Part shown: in pieces, positions 35,294 through 44,784 of the stretch
Position numbering within the stretch: position 1 is the first letter of the stretch
Layout of the letters: each line of letters opens with the position of its first letter
NCBI RefSeq assembly: GCF_030145815.1
Contig: NZ_JAIXHL010000018.1
Coordinates: 40,602 to 104,601 of the forward strand
Direction of reading: 5' to 3'
Length of the DNA stretch: 64,000 bases
From: Sphingomonas sp.
Lineage (GTDB): Bacteria > Pseudomonadota > Alphaproteobacteria > Sphingomonadales > Sphingomonadaceae
Translations under genes and position numbers: made by a program
Notes under the pieces: model-generated
Database searches by the model: none
The model's input: the letters and a program-made list of their open reading frames with translations, nothing else
Told to the model about the DNA's origin: nothing

Positions 35294-35425
35294 ACTCAAA
35301 GTCGCGCGCACGACAAGAAAAAGAGGTTTCTCGATATTGCTGAAGGATGGTGACCCTTGCAGGCATCGTTCTGAAATTCCAGTAACACTCAGAACGTCTC
35401 AAACTATTGATTTTGGGAAATATAT

Positions 35426-35956
35426 TTGAAATTCGTCGGGCCGCTCGGTCCCGCAGTTTTTCGCAAAATCTGGATCAAAACGTGGGACGTGATGTGTGAC
35501 TACAGGACGCGGAAGGCGACCTGGAGTGAGTTCGATTTGGACAAGGCCGTCTGGTCAATCCCTGCCGCACGGATGAAGATCAAAGAGGCGCACGTCGTTC
35601 CGTTGGCTCCCGCCGCCGTAAAGCTGCTGCGATCGAACCATCGCCGCCATCTTGAGCTTCACGGAACGGTCAGTCTTGACGAGCTCCTGTTCAGTGTCTC
35701 GCGCGGCAAGCCGATTAGCGACATGACCATGCTTAAGGTCTTGCGGGACACAAAAATCACTGATGCGACGGTCCACGGGTTTCGTAGCACGTTCACCGAC
35801 TGAGTAGCCGAGTGCACCAACGTGCCGAAGGAGGTTGCCAACGAGGCGCTGGCGCACCGCATTACTAACGCCGTCGAAGCTGCATATCGGCGGACAGACT
35901 TCTTCGATCGTCGCCGCGTGTTGATGAACGAGGGGGCCGATTTTTTGCTAGGCTGA
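35426..35956 (+). pseudogene. Decayed tyrosine recombinase (phage-type integrase)
   Basis: The C-terminal catalytic half of a P4-type integrase is readable in one frame: TWSEFDLDKAVWSIPAARMK, the HGFRSTF box (H-x-x-R), EVANEALAHRI and the Tyr nucleophile in AAYRRTDFF. An in-frame TGA at 35801-35803 interrupts it exactly where the family has Trp (STFxDW), so a TGG-to-TGA change explains it. The N-terminal arm-binding domain and the first catalytic Arg region are missing or scrambled. This marks a former integration event next to dnaE2. The 132 bases before it hold no gene. Confidence 0.8.
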
Positions 35957-36185
35957 GTTGGTCGACTGCTGGCTCACTGCTGACGCATTTCATTGACTCC
36001 TGTTCATGTGTCACGAAATGAGTTTGCCGCAAGCCTGTTTGATGCCGAGGCGCGGCGGCGCGCGAGCTTCCTCAAGGCTTATGCGCCACTCGCGGGTCGC
36101 GATGTGCGGGTGGGACTAAGTGCGCGCTTCTGAAGTCCTGGTCGATGCCAGAACGGTCATCGTGATGTTCGCATCGGTGAGAGGG
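35957..36185. other. Gene-poor scar with a 46-codon ORF remnant
   Basis: No intact gene. A plus-strand frame from TTG 35993 to TGA 36133 reads FAASLFDAEARRRASFLKA then PLAGRDVRVGLSARF; it is protein-like and may be the end of a lost gene. Together with the integrase relic this looks like debris of an excised or decayed element. Confidence 0.35.
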
Positions 36186-36899
36186 TCAGGCGAACGCCCG
36201 GCCCATCTCTTCCAGATACAGTCTTTCCAGATCGGACGCGGTAATATCGGACGCGGCAATCATCCTGCGCAACTTGCCCTCCCGCATCAGCCCGATCCTG
36301 CTCCCCACTTCCCGCGCGCGAAACAGGTCATGCGTGACCATCATCACGGCCGCGCCCGCGTCGCGCTGCCGGACGATCAGCGCGTGAAATTCCGCCGATG
36401 CCTGAGGATCGAGGCCCGACGTCGGCTCATCCAGCAGCAGCGCGCGTGCCTGCTTGGCGATCGCGAGTGCGAGGCCGACTTTTTGCCGCATGCCCTTTGA
36501 ATAGCCCGATGCACGTCGGTCCATAGCCGCGTCCGGCAGCCCGGCCTGGGCGAGGCATTGCCGCAGGCACGTCGCCGACCGCTCCTCGATGCCTGACAGC
36601 GCCGCGAAATAGGCGAGATTCTCGAGCCCAGTGAGTTCCCCGAACAGTGCGATCTGTTCGGGGACGTAGAGCAGCTTGCGCTTGGTGCCGACGGGATCGG
36701 CGCGGACATCGACGCCATCGACGCGCGCTTCCCCGGCGCTCGGCTCCAGAAAGCCGAGAAACAGGTTGATCGTCGTCGTCTTGCCCGCGCCGTTAGCACC
36801 AAGCAGGCAGACGATTTCGCCCGGATCGACGCGAAGGTCGAGGGTATCGAGCGCGCGGTGCGTTCCGAAATCCTTGGTGAGGCCGATGGCTTCGAACAT
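36186..36899 (-). CDS. ABC-2 type exporter ATP-binding protein
   Basis: A 237-residue ABC ATPase. Walker A is LLGANGAGKTTT, the signature is SGYSKGMRQKVGLA (YSKGM in place of LSGGQ, common in ABC-2 exporters), Walker B is ALLLDEPTSGLDPQ and the switch His is in MVTHDLF. It resembles NosF/CcmA-type ATPases. It follows the two permease genes at 36911 and 38302 and is last in the operon that starts with a siderophore-type TonB receptor. Substrate unknown. Confidence 0.92.
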   Translation of the reverse strand: MFEAIGLTKDFGTHRALDTLDLRVDPGEIVCLLGANGAGKTTTINLFLGFLEPSAGEARVDGVDVRADPVGTKRKLLYVPEQIALFGELTGLENLAYFAALSGIEERSATCLRQCLAQAGLPDAAMDRRASGYSKGMRQKVGLALAIAKQARALLLDEPTSGLDPQASAEFHALIVRQRDAGAAVMMVTHDLFRAREVGSRIGLMREGKLRRMIAASDITASDLERLYLEEMGRAFA

Positions 36900-36910
36900 G
36901 GCGGAAGTCC

Positions 36911-38305
36911 TTAGAGCAATTGGGCGGCGCCGCGGCGCAAGCGAAGGGCGGCCAGCGCCAGCAACAGCGAAGCAAATCCGAGCAGGATCAGGATATCGCG
37001 GGTCAGCGGCCCCGCAGTTCCCGGCTCGACGAAGGCGAAGCGCGGCAATGGGCGATCATAATCGGCCAGTGTCATCAGCCGCTCCTCGTCCATCCAGCCA
37101 AAGGCAAGACGACGAATGTCGCCGGCAAAGGCGCGGGCTTGGTGCTGGAAGGCGAGCGCGCGATCCGAGCCGGTCCCGGCGATCCGGTCGAGCGCGCCTT
37201 GTGCGATCACGGCGGGGGACAGCAGAGACAGCGATCCTTCAAGCGCACGATGACGCGCCCAGCCATCGGCATAGGCGTAATGGATCGGACCGAGCCGCGC
37301 GTCGCGCTGCTGGATCTCGCTTCGGCTGTGCCAGAGCGAGGCAGGGTAGGCGCGCCCCGAGTCCGCCGTGGCAGCGGCGCGCGCCGCATCGCGGTTCGCG
37401 GCGCGCACCTGCAGCCCGGCGGTGCGGATGGCGTTGGTATAGGCCATCGCCGACGGCGGTGGCGCGGCAAGGTCGGCGAGCGCGGCACAGGCCGCCGGGA
37501 TCAGGACGACGAGCGTGAGCCAGGCCGTCCCGGCCGCCAGGGCGGCGGTGGTCGATGCGCAAACCCGCAGGTTGATGACGATGCTGAGCGCGATCCAGAA
37601 TCCGCCATAGGCGAACATGACCAAAGCAGTCAGTGCGAGGCCCCCAATCTCGCCAGCCCCTGCCGCCACCAACCAGCCCACCGCAATGACGATCGCTGCA
37701 ACCAGCAGACCACCGCCGCGCACCGCCGCGCGGGTCAGGATCAGGCGGGCCGGGCGCACCGGCTGGGCGAGCTGAAACCGCGCGCTGCCATTCTCGACGT
37801 CGCGCGACCAGAAGTCATAGGTTGCGACGATCAGCAGCAGTGGCAACAGCACGACAATGACGAAGGCCAGGTCGAACCGCCCGGCAGCCAGCACCGCCGG
37901 GCTTTCGAGGCCGGTAGCATGCGCGTCGAAGATCGCCCAGGGATCGACAAAGGGAGCGATGTTTGCCGCCGCCGGATAGCCCTCAGCCTGTCCGGTCGAC
38001 AGCGCGGCGAGCGGAGCGTTGGGCAGCCCCGCGCGGAACGGCAGCGCGGTTGCGTAGATCAGGCCGAATCTGGGTTCTCCACCCTTGGCCAGAGTCTCGA
38101 CGAACGCCTTGCGCCTGTCCGCCATGATTGTATCGGCTTCGGTCACAGCCGTGGTGACCGCCTCCTGCCGCGCCTGCGCCCAATGCTCGCCGGTCAGCGC
38201 CGCATAGCCGGCCGCAATCGCGAACAGGACGAGCATCACCCGCATCACCGGATCGCGCCAGGCGCGCACGACCTCCAACCGAGTCACTTCGGAACGAGGT
38301 GTCAT
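36911..38305 (-). CDS. ABC-2 permease, DUF3526-like (second copy)
   Basis: A 464-residue membrane protein. One N-terminal helix (PVMRVMLVLFAIAAGYAAL) is followed by a large periplasmic region of about 110 residues, four to five central helices (FVIVVLLPLLLIVATYDFW, GGGLLVAAIVIAVGWLVAAG and on), a second large loop, and a last helix (DILILLGFASLLLALAALRL). This matches the ABC-2 DUF3526 architecture. The ATG overlaps the stop of the other permease by four bases. The two permeases are of one family and probably form a heterodimer with the ATPase at 36186. Confidence 0.85.
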   Translation of the reverse strand: MTPRSEVTRLEVVRAWRDPVMRVMLVLFAIAAGYAALTGEHWAQARQEAVTTAVTEADTIMADRRKAFVETLAKGGEPRFGLIYATALPFRAGLPNAPLAALSTGQAEGYPAAANIAPFVDPWAIFDAHATGLESPAVLAAGRFDLAFVIVVLLPLLLIVATYDFWSRDVENGSARFQLAQPVRPARLILTRAAVRGGGLLVAAIVIAVGWLVAAGAGEIGGLALTALVMFAYGGFWIALSIVINLRVCASTTAALAAGTAWLTLVVLIPAACAALADLAAPPPSAMAYTNAIRTAGLQVRAANRDAARAAATADSGRAYPASLWHSRSEIQQRDARLGPIHYAYADGWARHRALEGSLSLLSPAVIAQGALDRIAGTGSDRALAFQHQARAFAGDIRRLAFGWMDEERLMTLADYDRPLPRFAFVEPGTAGPLTRDILILLGFASLLLALAALRLRRGAAQLL

Positions 38306-39732
38306 GCGCTTGCCTTCCCAAGACGTCGTGTCGCTGCAAGGGCAAGCAACAGGGCGAGCGCCGCCCAACCGGCGAGGATCGCGAGATCGATCCAGTGGCG
38401 CGAGAGCGCCTCGCGCAGCGGTGTTGGTGTTGCAACGAATTTGGCGTCGCGCGTAATCGCGACGACATCGGCCATATACGGTCCTTCGTTACCCTTCGGC
38501 CGGTGAATGATCGCGCGGTTCAACCGCTGTACCAGATCGTAGCGGAACGCGTCGGCCTCTTCGAGGAAGCGGCGATGCGCGTGCTGATCGCTCTGCGCCA
38601 TCGCGGCCGACCAAGGGCGGATCGCCTGAACGGGCGAGACGAGCGCCAGCGCCCGCTGGATCTGCGCCTGACGGTCATAGCCGTCGTACAGCGCAGCGAA
38701 ATGGCGGCGATAGATGGCCGTCGACAGCGCCTCGCCATGCAGGAAGGCAACACCGTTGAAGTCGATCGGCAGGTCCTCGATCTTCGCCACGCCATAGCGC
38801 CGCATCGTATCCTGACGCAGGCGTTCGAGCCGGGCGTCGCGCGGGTCATGGCCGCTTGGCCCCTCCATCACCTCCTTCGTCACCGCCGCCTCGAACGCCG
38901 GGCCAGACTGGGTCGGCGCGGCGGCTTCGGCAATGGTGGGCGCCAAACGGGGAACGAACAGCGTCGCCATGGCCCAAAAGGCGAGCAGGATGACAAGGGA
39001 GGTACGCGCCGACGCAAAGGCCGCCGACGCGGCGAGTGTCAGCCCGGCAAAAGCGAACAGATACAACGCATAGCCAGCCGTCATCCAGAGCAGCGGCACT
39101 AGATCTGCTACGCTGCCGCCAGCCAGCCATAGCGACCCTCCGCTAGCGATAAGGGCCACGGCCAGCACGAGCAAGACGATCAGACTGAGTCCGGCAAGCC
39201 GCCCCGCCATCAGCGTGACCGGCGACGCGCCCGCCGCCAGCTCTTGTCGCAATAACCCGCGCGCCTGCTCGCCCGAAAATGCGGCGAAGCCCGACAGGAT
39301 GATCAGCAGGGGTGCCAGCACCTGCAACAGAGTGGCCGGGCTCAATCCACCGAAGCGATCGAGCGCGGTCCCCCCGTCGATCGCGCGGTTGCGCGCGGGA
39401 TTGTTCGCATGCGCTTCCAGCTTCAGCGATGCGCCGAGTTGGGGGAGCAGGCCCGGGTCGATTACCGCCAGTGGCGACGTCGGCTTGAACAGATAGCGTC
39501 CAAAATGCGCGGCGCCATGGGGACTCGCCGGCCCCTGCATCGCCCAGACCTGCGCTTCCTCGACCTGAGCAGCGGCGCGCTCGCGCTCCCGTGCCTGATG
39601 CAGTGCCGCCCCGACAAGCGCAGCGGTGCAGAGCACCAGCAGCAGGGCGATTGCGAGAACACCAAGTCGCCGATCGCGTGCCAGCAGTCGCCACTGCTGG
39701 CGTGCGATCACCGGTGCAAGCGCGCGCGTCAA
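38302..39732 (-). CDS. ABC-2 permease, DUF3526-like (first copy)
   Basis: A 476-residue membrane protein with the same plan as its downstream neighbour: a helix at about 24-44 (LGVLAIALLLVLCTAALVGAAL), a large extracytoplasmic part, a central bundle (VLAPLLIILSGFAAFSGEQA onward), a second loop and a C-terminal helix (DLAILAGWAALALLLALAAT). SGEQARGLLRQELAAGASP is the typical cytoplasmic segment. The TTG start lies one base after the receptor stop; downstream GTGs are possible. It belongs to the receptor-permease-permease-ATPase operon. Confidence 0.85.
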   Translation of the reverse strand: MTRALAPVIARQQWRLLARDRRLGVLAIALLLVLCTAALVGAALHQARERERAAAQVEEAQVWAMQGPASPHGAAHFGRYLFKPTSPLAVIDPGLLPQLGASLKLEAHANNPARNRAIDGGTALDRFGGLSPATLLQVLAPLLIILSGFAAFSGEQARGLLRQELAAGASPVTLMAGRLAGLSLIVLLVLAVALIASGGSLWLAGGSVADLVPLLWMTAGYALYLFAFAGLTLAASAAFASARTSLVILLAFWAMATLFVPRLAPTIAEAAAPTQSGPAFEAAVTKEVMEGPSGHDPRDARLERLRQDTMRRYGVAKIEDLPIDFNGVAFLHGEALSTAIYRRHFAALYDGYDRQAQIQRALALVSPVQAIRPWSAAMAQSDQHAHRRFLEEADAFRYDLVQRLNRAIIHRPKGNEGPYMADVVAITRDAKFVATPTPLREALSRHWIDLAILAGWAALALLLALAATRRLGKASA

Positions 39733-39733
39733 C

Positions 39734-41860
39734 TCAGTAGCTCGCGCGGAGGGTCAGCAGGACGTTACGCGGTTCCCCGTAGAAGTTGTATGTGTTGATC
39801 GATCCGACGCGCTGATAATAGGTCTTGTCGAGCAGATTGTTGACCGACATGAACGCGCGCAGATTGTCGTTGAAGCGCCACCCGAGCTGGGCTCCGACGA
39901 CGGCGAACGCATCCTGTTCGCGCACCCCGGCCACGCCACCGCCCACGACGCCGCTCTGGCCATTGACGCTTGCCGAGGCGAACGCGCCGCCCAGCGTGGC
40001 CGGTTCGTAGCGCGCGTAGAATTTGTACTGATGGCGCGGCGTGAAGATGTCGAATGCCGTGCCCGCCTGACCGGCATTGCCGACCTCATATTCGGTCTTC
40101 ACATTGGTGTAGCTTGCGGTCAGGTCGAGCCCTGACACCGGCGAGCCGGTCACCTCGAACTCGAACCCCTCGACCTTGACGACACCGGCCTGCAGCGAGA
40201 AACCGGCGTTGATCAGATCGGTTACCGCACGGTTCTTGTCCTTCGTGCGGAAAGCTGCGGCGCTCGCGTTGAGCTTGCCATCGAGGAATCGACCTTTCAG
40301 CCCGGCTTCATATTGATAGCCGACACGCGGATCGAGCGGCTCGCCGGGCAGCCCTGCGCCGACGAAGCGCAGCTGGGTCTGCGGATTGAAGATGTCCGAA
40401 TAGCTTCCGTAGATCGTCACGCTGTCGGTCAGATAATAGACCGCGCCGACCGACGGGATGAATTTGCCGCGCACGCGGTTGCGCTGATCCACCACCCAGT
40501 CCGTAACAGTCGACGGCGCGATGCCACGGCTCCGGCTTGTATAATCGCTCAGGCGGCCACCCGCGACCAGCGTAAACCCTTCGAACGGACGCAGGCGAAG
40601 CTGGGCATGGAAGCCGCTCTGGCGCAGGTCGGTCGCGCTGCCGCTGGTGAATGCACCTGACGGCAGCGGAATGGCGTCAGCATTGTAGATCGAATAGCGA
40701 CCCACCGATGTCTGTGTGCGATTGAGAAAGGACGTGGTTCGCTTGTCGAAGCTGTAGCCGATCGCCAACTCGTGCTCGCGCCCGAACAGCGTGAACGGGC
40801 CGGTGGCATAGGCATCGACAGCAGTTTTGCCGTTCACGCCACGGCTGCGGCGGTTCACATATTCCGCAGTCAGCGTGACCGGATCCACACCGGTGCCGGG
40901 GCGGATGAAGGCATCTTCCCATGCACGCGGGATATCGCGATGCAGGGCACGGACGACGAACGACCAGTTGCCGAGCTGCTGCTTCACCTCACCGGCATAT
41001 TCGGTCGTGGTTTCGGTGAACTGGTTCCAGCTAGGAAGGTGCTGGAATTCGCGCGCGAAGTTCAGGAATTGCTGGTTGGTGAAGGCCGGCTGGCCGTTCA
41101 TCGGCGTGTCGGCCTTGGTATCCTGATAGCTGATCGACGCGCCAAGCGTCGTGGTGGGGGTAAGATCAAAGTCCGCCGCGACATAGGAGGTCAGCTTGCG
41201 GGTGTGCGACTTTGCCTGGAAGAAGTCGCGATCATGCAGCGCAGCGACCGCGCGGACACGCAGCCGCCCCTCTGCATCGACCGGTCCGCCAATGTCGAAC
41301 TCGCCGCGATAATTGTTCCAAGACCCGCCCGACAACGCGCCCGACACGCTGAAGCGGTCCTGTCCGCGCTTGCGGACTAGGTTGATCGTCCCGCCGGGCG
41401 AACCCGATCCGCGAAACAGCCCGGTCGGGCCGCGCTGCACCTCGACCCGCTCATAGATGACCAGATCGAACTCAGGCACGCCCGAAGAAAAGGTCGAGGG
41501 AACGCCATCATAGGCATAGTCGAGCACGAAGCCGCGCGCGCGATAGTCGGGGTTGGTGCCGTCGAACGGCATCACGGTGACGCCCGCTACGGTCTGGACC
41601 GCTTCGCCGATGGTGAACAGGTTGCGATCTTCAATCTGCTTACGCGTGACGACGCTGACCGACTGGGGAATTTCGAGGAGGGGCGCGGGACTCTTCCCGG
41701 CAACCGCCGCCTGCTGCGGAGTATAGCCGTCGTCCTCGGCAATGCCGGTGACGACAATCTCACGCTGGCGACGATCATCAGTCTGATCATCCGCTTGGGC
41801 AGGCAGTGCAAGGAATGGCAAACCCAGCGCAAAACTTGCGCGCAACGACTTCGAAATCAT
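39734..41860 (-). CDS. TonB-dependent siderophore-type receptor
   Basis: A 708-residue outer-membrane receptor. A signal peptide (MISKSLRASFALGLPFLALPAQA) is followed by a TonB box region (REIVVTGIAEDDGYT) and the siderophore-receptor plug signature LLEIPQSVSVVTRKQIEDRN, TIGEAVQTVAGV and DYRARGFVLDYAYDGVPS. The barrel ends in LLTLRASY. It resembles FhuE/FpvA-type receptors, so a ferric siderophore or similar chelate is the likely ligand. No FecIR-type regulator is adjacent. A GATAT-N3-ATATC palindrome lies just upstream of the start and may be an operator. Confidence 0.9.
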   Translation of the reverse strand: MISKSLRASFALGLPFLALPAQADDQTDDRRQREIVVTGIAEDDGYTPQQAAVAGKSPAPLLEIPQSVSVVTRKQIEDRNLFTIGEAVQTVAGVTVMPFDGTNPDYRARGFVLDYAYDGVPSTFSSGVPEFDLVIYERVEVQRGPTGLFRGSGSPGGTINLVRKRGQDRFSVSGALSGGSWNNYRGEFDIGGPVDAEGRLRVRAVAALHDRDFFQAKSHTRKLTSYVAADFDLTPTTTLGASISYQDTKADTPMNGQPAFTNQQFLNFAREFQHLPSWNQFTETTTEYAGEVKQQLGNWSFVVRALHRDIPRAWEDAFIRPGTGVDPVTLTAEYVNRRSRGVNGKTAVDAYATGPFTLFGREHELAIGYSFDKRTTSFLNRTQTSVGRYSIYNADAIPLPSGAFTSGSATDLRQSGFHAQLRLRPFEGFTLVAGGRLSDYTSRSRGIAPSTVTDWVVDQRNRVRGKFIPSVGAVYYLTDSVTIYGSYSDIFNPQTQLRFVGAGLPGEPLDPRVGYQYEAGLKGRFLDGKLNASAAAFRTKDKNRAVTDLINAGFSLQAGVVKVEGFEFEVTGSPVSGLDLTASYTNVKTEYEVGNAGQAGTAFDIFTPRHQYKFYARYEPATLGGAFASASVNGQSGVVGGGVAGVREQDAFAVVGAQLGWRFNDNLRAFMSVNNLLDKTYYQRVGSINTYNFYGEPRNVLLTLRASY

Positions 41861-41882
41861 CAAAACCCCCGAACCGAGACGT

Positions 41883-41895
41883 GATATGGTATATC
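41883..41895. promoter_or_regulatory. Palindrome upstream of the siderophore receptor
   Basis: GATAT-GGT-ATATC is a perfect 5+3+5 palindrome, 23 bases upstream of the receptor ATG. It is A+T-rich like an iron- or metal-regulator site, but it does not match the Fur consensus closely enough to name the protein. Confidence 0.3.
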
Positions 41896-42381
41896 GTTGC
41901 GCTAACGCCCCGACCAGTGGCCGACAAGCGGATTCTTGTTGCTATGCGTGGGCGACGGAACTTGAAGGCCTGCGTGAGGCGGTGGGCTTCAGCGAATTTC
42001 AAACACAGGGATGCTCAGCGTCGGAGCGCATGGGGATGTAGAAACGAGAAAAATTGCGCCGTCGCCCGGTAAAAGGTGCCGTCGGGTCAGCAAAATTTGA
42101 TAGAGATTTCAACGTCTGAGGCGCTGCAGGTCCGCCGAGAGCACAGCGGACTGGCCGAGGACGTACGACAGCTCAGCGCCCCAATTCCAGACATGCAATA
42201 TGGGCCAGCGCGAACGCGGAAGCGGTCATTTCCTGAGGGCAGTTAAACGGTTGCGCGCGCTGGGTCCGAACTGCGGAGCTCGAAAGGAGCGCCTTCGCTG
42301 CTGCCGTTGTTGGTGACATGCGCTTCTGGTAATTTTACCCAGTATTGATTTGCCGAACATCATGCATGCGGGGTTTGGGAA
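41896..42381. other. Gene-free intergenic region
   Basis: About 490 bases between the divergent receptor and kinase genes. No ORF with protein-like composition or recognisable RNA was found. Composition is closer to 55% GC than its neighbours. The kinase start at 42382 has only a weak GGGAA upstream. Confidence 0.5.
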
Positions 42382-44784
42382 ATGGTTGGGGGCAGTGAAT
42401 GGGCGCGTCTGGATACCGTTGTCGACAAAGCTCTGGAGCTTCCGCCCGAGGCGCGTGACCCGTTCCTGTCGAATGTCTTTGCCGACGACCCCGAGACCCT
42501 TGCCACTGCGCGCCGCGTGATCGAGGCGGTCGACCGCAGCAACGGATTCCTTGAAGGCACCGCGCCAACTGTAGACGATGTGACACCACCAGCAGAGTGC
42601 GCGCGGTTCGGTGCTTGGCGCATTGTCGGCGAATTGGGGCGCGGCGGCATGGGCGTCGTCCATGCGGTGGTTCGCGTCGATGGCGGGTTTGAACAGAGCG
42701 GCGCGCTCAAGCAGATGCGTTCCGGCGATCATGTTGATACGGCGCGATTTGCCGCCGAGCGCCAGCTGTTGGCCGAACTCGATCACCCCGGAATTGCCCG
42801 ACTGCTCGACGGTGGCATCGATCAGGACGGCTATCCCTGGATGGTTATGGAGCGGATCGACGGCGTGCCGATCGATTGCTGGTGCACCGAGCGCGCGGTG
42901 CCGCTGGAGGGGCGGATGCGGCTAGCCCTTGACGTGATCGATGCGGTTGCGGCCGCGCATCGGATGCTGGTGCTGCACCGCGATCTCAAGCCGGCAAACG
43001 TGCTTGTCGACGCCGACGGGCGCGTGCGGGTGATCGATTTCGGAATAGCCAAGCGTCTCGACCTGTCGGCCCAGACCGAGGCGATAGCACCGCTGTCCGC
43101 TCCCTATGCCGCACCAGAGTTGCTCACCGGCGCGCCGCCGGGGCCACCGGTCGATGTCTATGGGGTGGCGGCGCTGCTATATGAACTGGCATGCGGCCAG
43201 CCACCGATCGATCTGGCCGGCGTGCCGGTCGCGCTGGGCGTCGGGCGTGTGCTGGAGGTTGAGCCGGTGCGGCTTACGGCGCGGCGCGGGCAATGCCCCG
43301 TGCTGGTGCAGGCGCCTTCCGCGCTAGTCGCCGATCTCGACGCGATCGTCGCCCGCGCGTTGCGCAAGGAGCCGGCCGCGCGTTATCCGACGCTGGAGGC
43401 GCTGGCCGACGATTTGCGCCGGGCGCTTGACGGGCGGGTGGTCGCGGCGCGGTCAGGGGACCGCGCATATCGACTGCGCCGGGCGATCTGGCGCGCCCGT
43501 TGGCCGATCGCCGCGTCTCTGGCGATCGTGGCGGTTTTGGCCGGAGGGCTGGTAGCGACCGAAGTGCAGCGGCGTGAGGCCGTGGCTGCGCGCGACGCCG
43601 CTCTGGCCGAGGAGGCGCGCAGCGAAGCCGTGCGCCAGTCGCTGTATCTGGTGCTGGCAGAAAGTGTCGAGACTGCCGGGATCGACGCGACTTCCCGTGA
43701 CGTTCTCCAGCGCGCAACCGACCGCATCGCCGCCGAGTTCGCGCGGGATCCCGCCGAATCCGCCCGCGTGTTGCATGCATTGGGCGAACTTCATTTCTAT
43801 CTTGGCGACTATGCTGCGGCGAAGGCGGCGCTCGGTCCGCTGGTGGGCGGGGGGCGCAACATCCCTCGCGATACGCTGGCCGCAGCCCGCTACGACCTGG
43901 CACAGGCGATGATCCGCCTTGGCGAGGTCGATGGCGCGCGCCCGCTGCTTGGCCAGGCGCAAGCCTATTGGGGGCGCGATCCGGCGAAGTGGCGCGCGCG
44001 CCTGATCGACAGCCGACTGGTCGAGGCGCAGATATTGCGCACCAGCGACCCGGCTGCGGCAGTTGCGCTGCTCAAGGCGGCGATGATGGAGCATGACGCC
44101 ATGCACGGCCCGCGCAATCGCCAGGCGGGGGTCTTCCAGAACAATCTGGGTGTCGCGCTGCAGACGGCGGGCGATCTGGAAGGTGCGGGCGCCGCCTTTC
44201 GCGCGGCCGACGCAATCTGGCGCGCAACCGGGCTGACCGAAACGCCCGATGCGCTCAACACCGCGAACAATCTGGCCGCAATCGAGATGCTGTCGGGACG
44301 GCCGCAGGCGGCGGAGCCACTGTTCGCTCAGGCAGTACGGGTGCGCCGCAAGCTGTTCGGCGCGTCCGGTGGGACCGCGGCGGTGCTGAACAATCACGGC
44401 AAGGTGCTGCTCATCCTGGGACAGGTCGATGCGGCCCTTGCCGCGCTGACCGAGGCCGCGGCGATGGCGGAGCGGTTTGCGGGTGCGGGGTCGATGCATC
44501 AGGTCGCGGCGCTGTCGGGGCTCGCCGACGCACAACTGGCCAAGGGGCTGACCAGCGAGGCGCTGGCAACTGCCCGGCGCGCGGTCGCTGCCTCCGGGCT
44601 GGGCAAAGCGCCACCACCCGCGCGTGCAATGTCCCTGATCGCGCAGGCCAAGGCTCAACGCGCGAACGGGGACCGCGCCGGCGCGCGCGCGTCGCTCGAT
44701 CAGGTCGATGCGATCGTGCCGGCGCTCGGCCCTGCGGGGGCCCGGCTTGCAACGGCAGCGGCGGATGTGCGCAAGGCGCTTTAG
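42382..44784 (+). CDS. Membrane Ser/Thr protein kinase with TPR sensor region
   Basis: An 800-residue Hanks-type kinase. The kinase domain spans residues 78-350: glycine loop GELGRGGMG at 83-91, ATP Lys110 in GALKQM, helix-C Glu126, catalytic loop HRDLKPAN (Asp201) and DFG at 219-221. All catalytic residues are present. One membrane helix lies near 373-391 (WPIAASLAIVAVLAGGLVAT). The remainder, about 400-800, is an alpha-helical TPR-like repeat region that would be outside the cytoplasm. This architecture is typical of kinases paired with ECF sigma factors of the TIGR02999 type, and such a sigma gene is encoded convergently with stops overlapping by four bases. Confidence 0.92.
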   Translation: MVGGSEWARLDTVVDKALELPPEARDPFLSNVFADDPETLATARRVIEAVDRSNGFLEGTAPTVDDVTPPAECARFGAWRIVGELGRGGMGVVHAVVRVDGGFEQSGALKQMRSGDHVDTARFAAERQLLAELDHPGIARLLDGGIDQDGYPWMVMERIDGVPIDCWCTERAVPLEGRMRLALDVIDAVAAAHRMLVLHRDLKPANVLVDADGRVRVIDFGIAKRLDLSAQTEAIAPLSAPYAAPELLTGAPPGPPVDVYGVAALLYELACGQPPIDLAGVPVALGVGRVLEVEPVRLTARRGQCPVLVQAPSALVADLDAIVARALRKEPAARYPTLEALADDLRRALDGRVVAARSGDRAYRLRRAIWRARWPIAASLAIVAVLAGGLVATEVQRREAVAARDAALAEEARSEAVRQSLYLVLAESVETAGIDATSRDVLQRATDRIAAEFARDPAESARVLHALGELHFYLGDYAAAKAALGPLVGGGRNIPRDTLAAARYDLAQAMIRLGEVDGARPLLGQAQAYWGRDPAKWRARLIDSRLVEAQILRTSDPAAAVALLKAAMMEHDAMHGPRNRQAGVFQNNLGVALQTAGDLEGAGAAFRAADAIWRATGLTETPDALNTANNLAAIEMLSGRPQAAEPLFAQAVRVRRKLFGASGGTAAVLNNHGKVLLILGQVDAALAALTEAAAMAERFAGAGSMHQVAALSGLADAQLAKGLTSEALATARRAVAASGLGKAPPPARAMSLIAQAKAQRANGDRAGARASLDQVDAIVPALGPAGARLATAAADVRKAL

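Noticed and set aside
35340..35360. tRNA fragment as integrase attachment site
   Set aside because: Only about 11 bases match the tRNA-Glu 3-prime end and no cloverleaf remains. Too short to claim, so it is mentioned only as a possible trace.
42226..42786. 186-codon minus-strand frame at the start of the kinase gene
   Set aside because: It overlaps the conserved N-terminal part of the kinase and shows no recognisable family.
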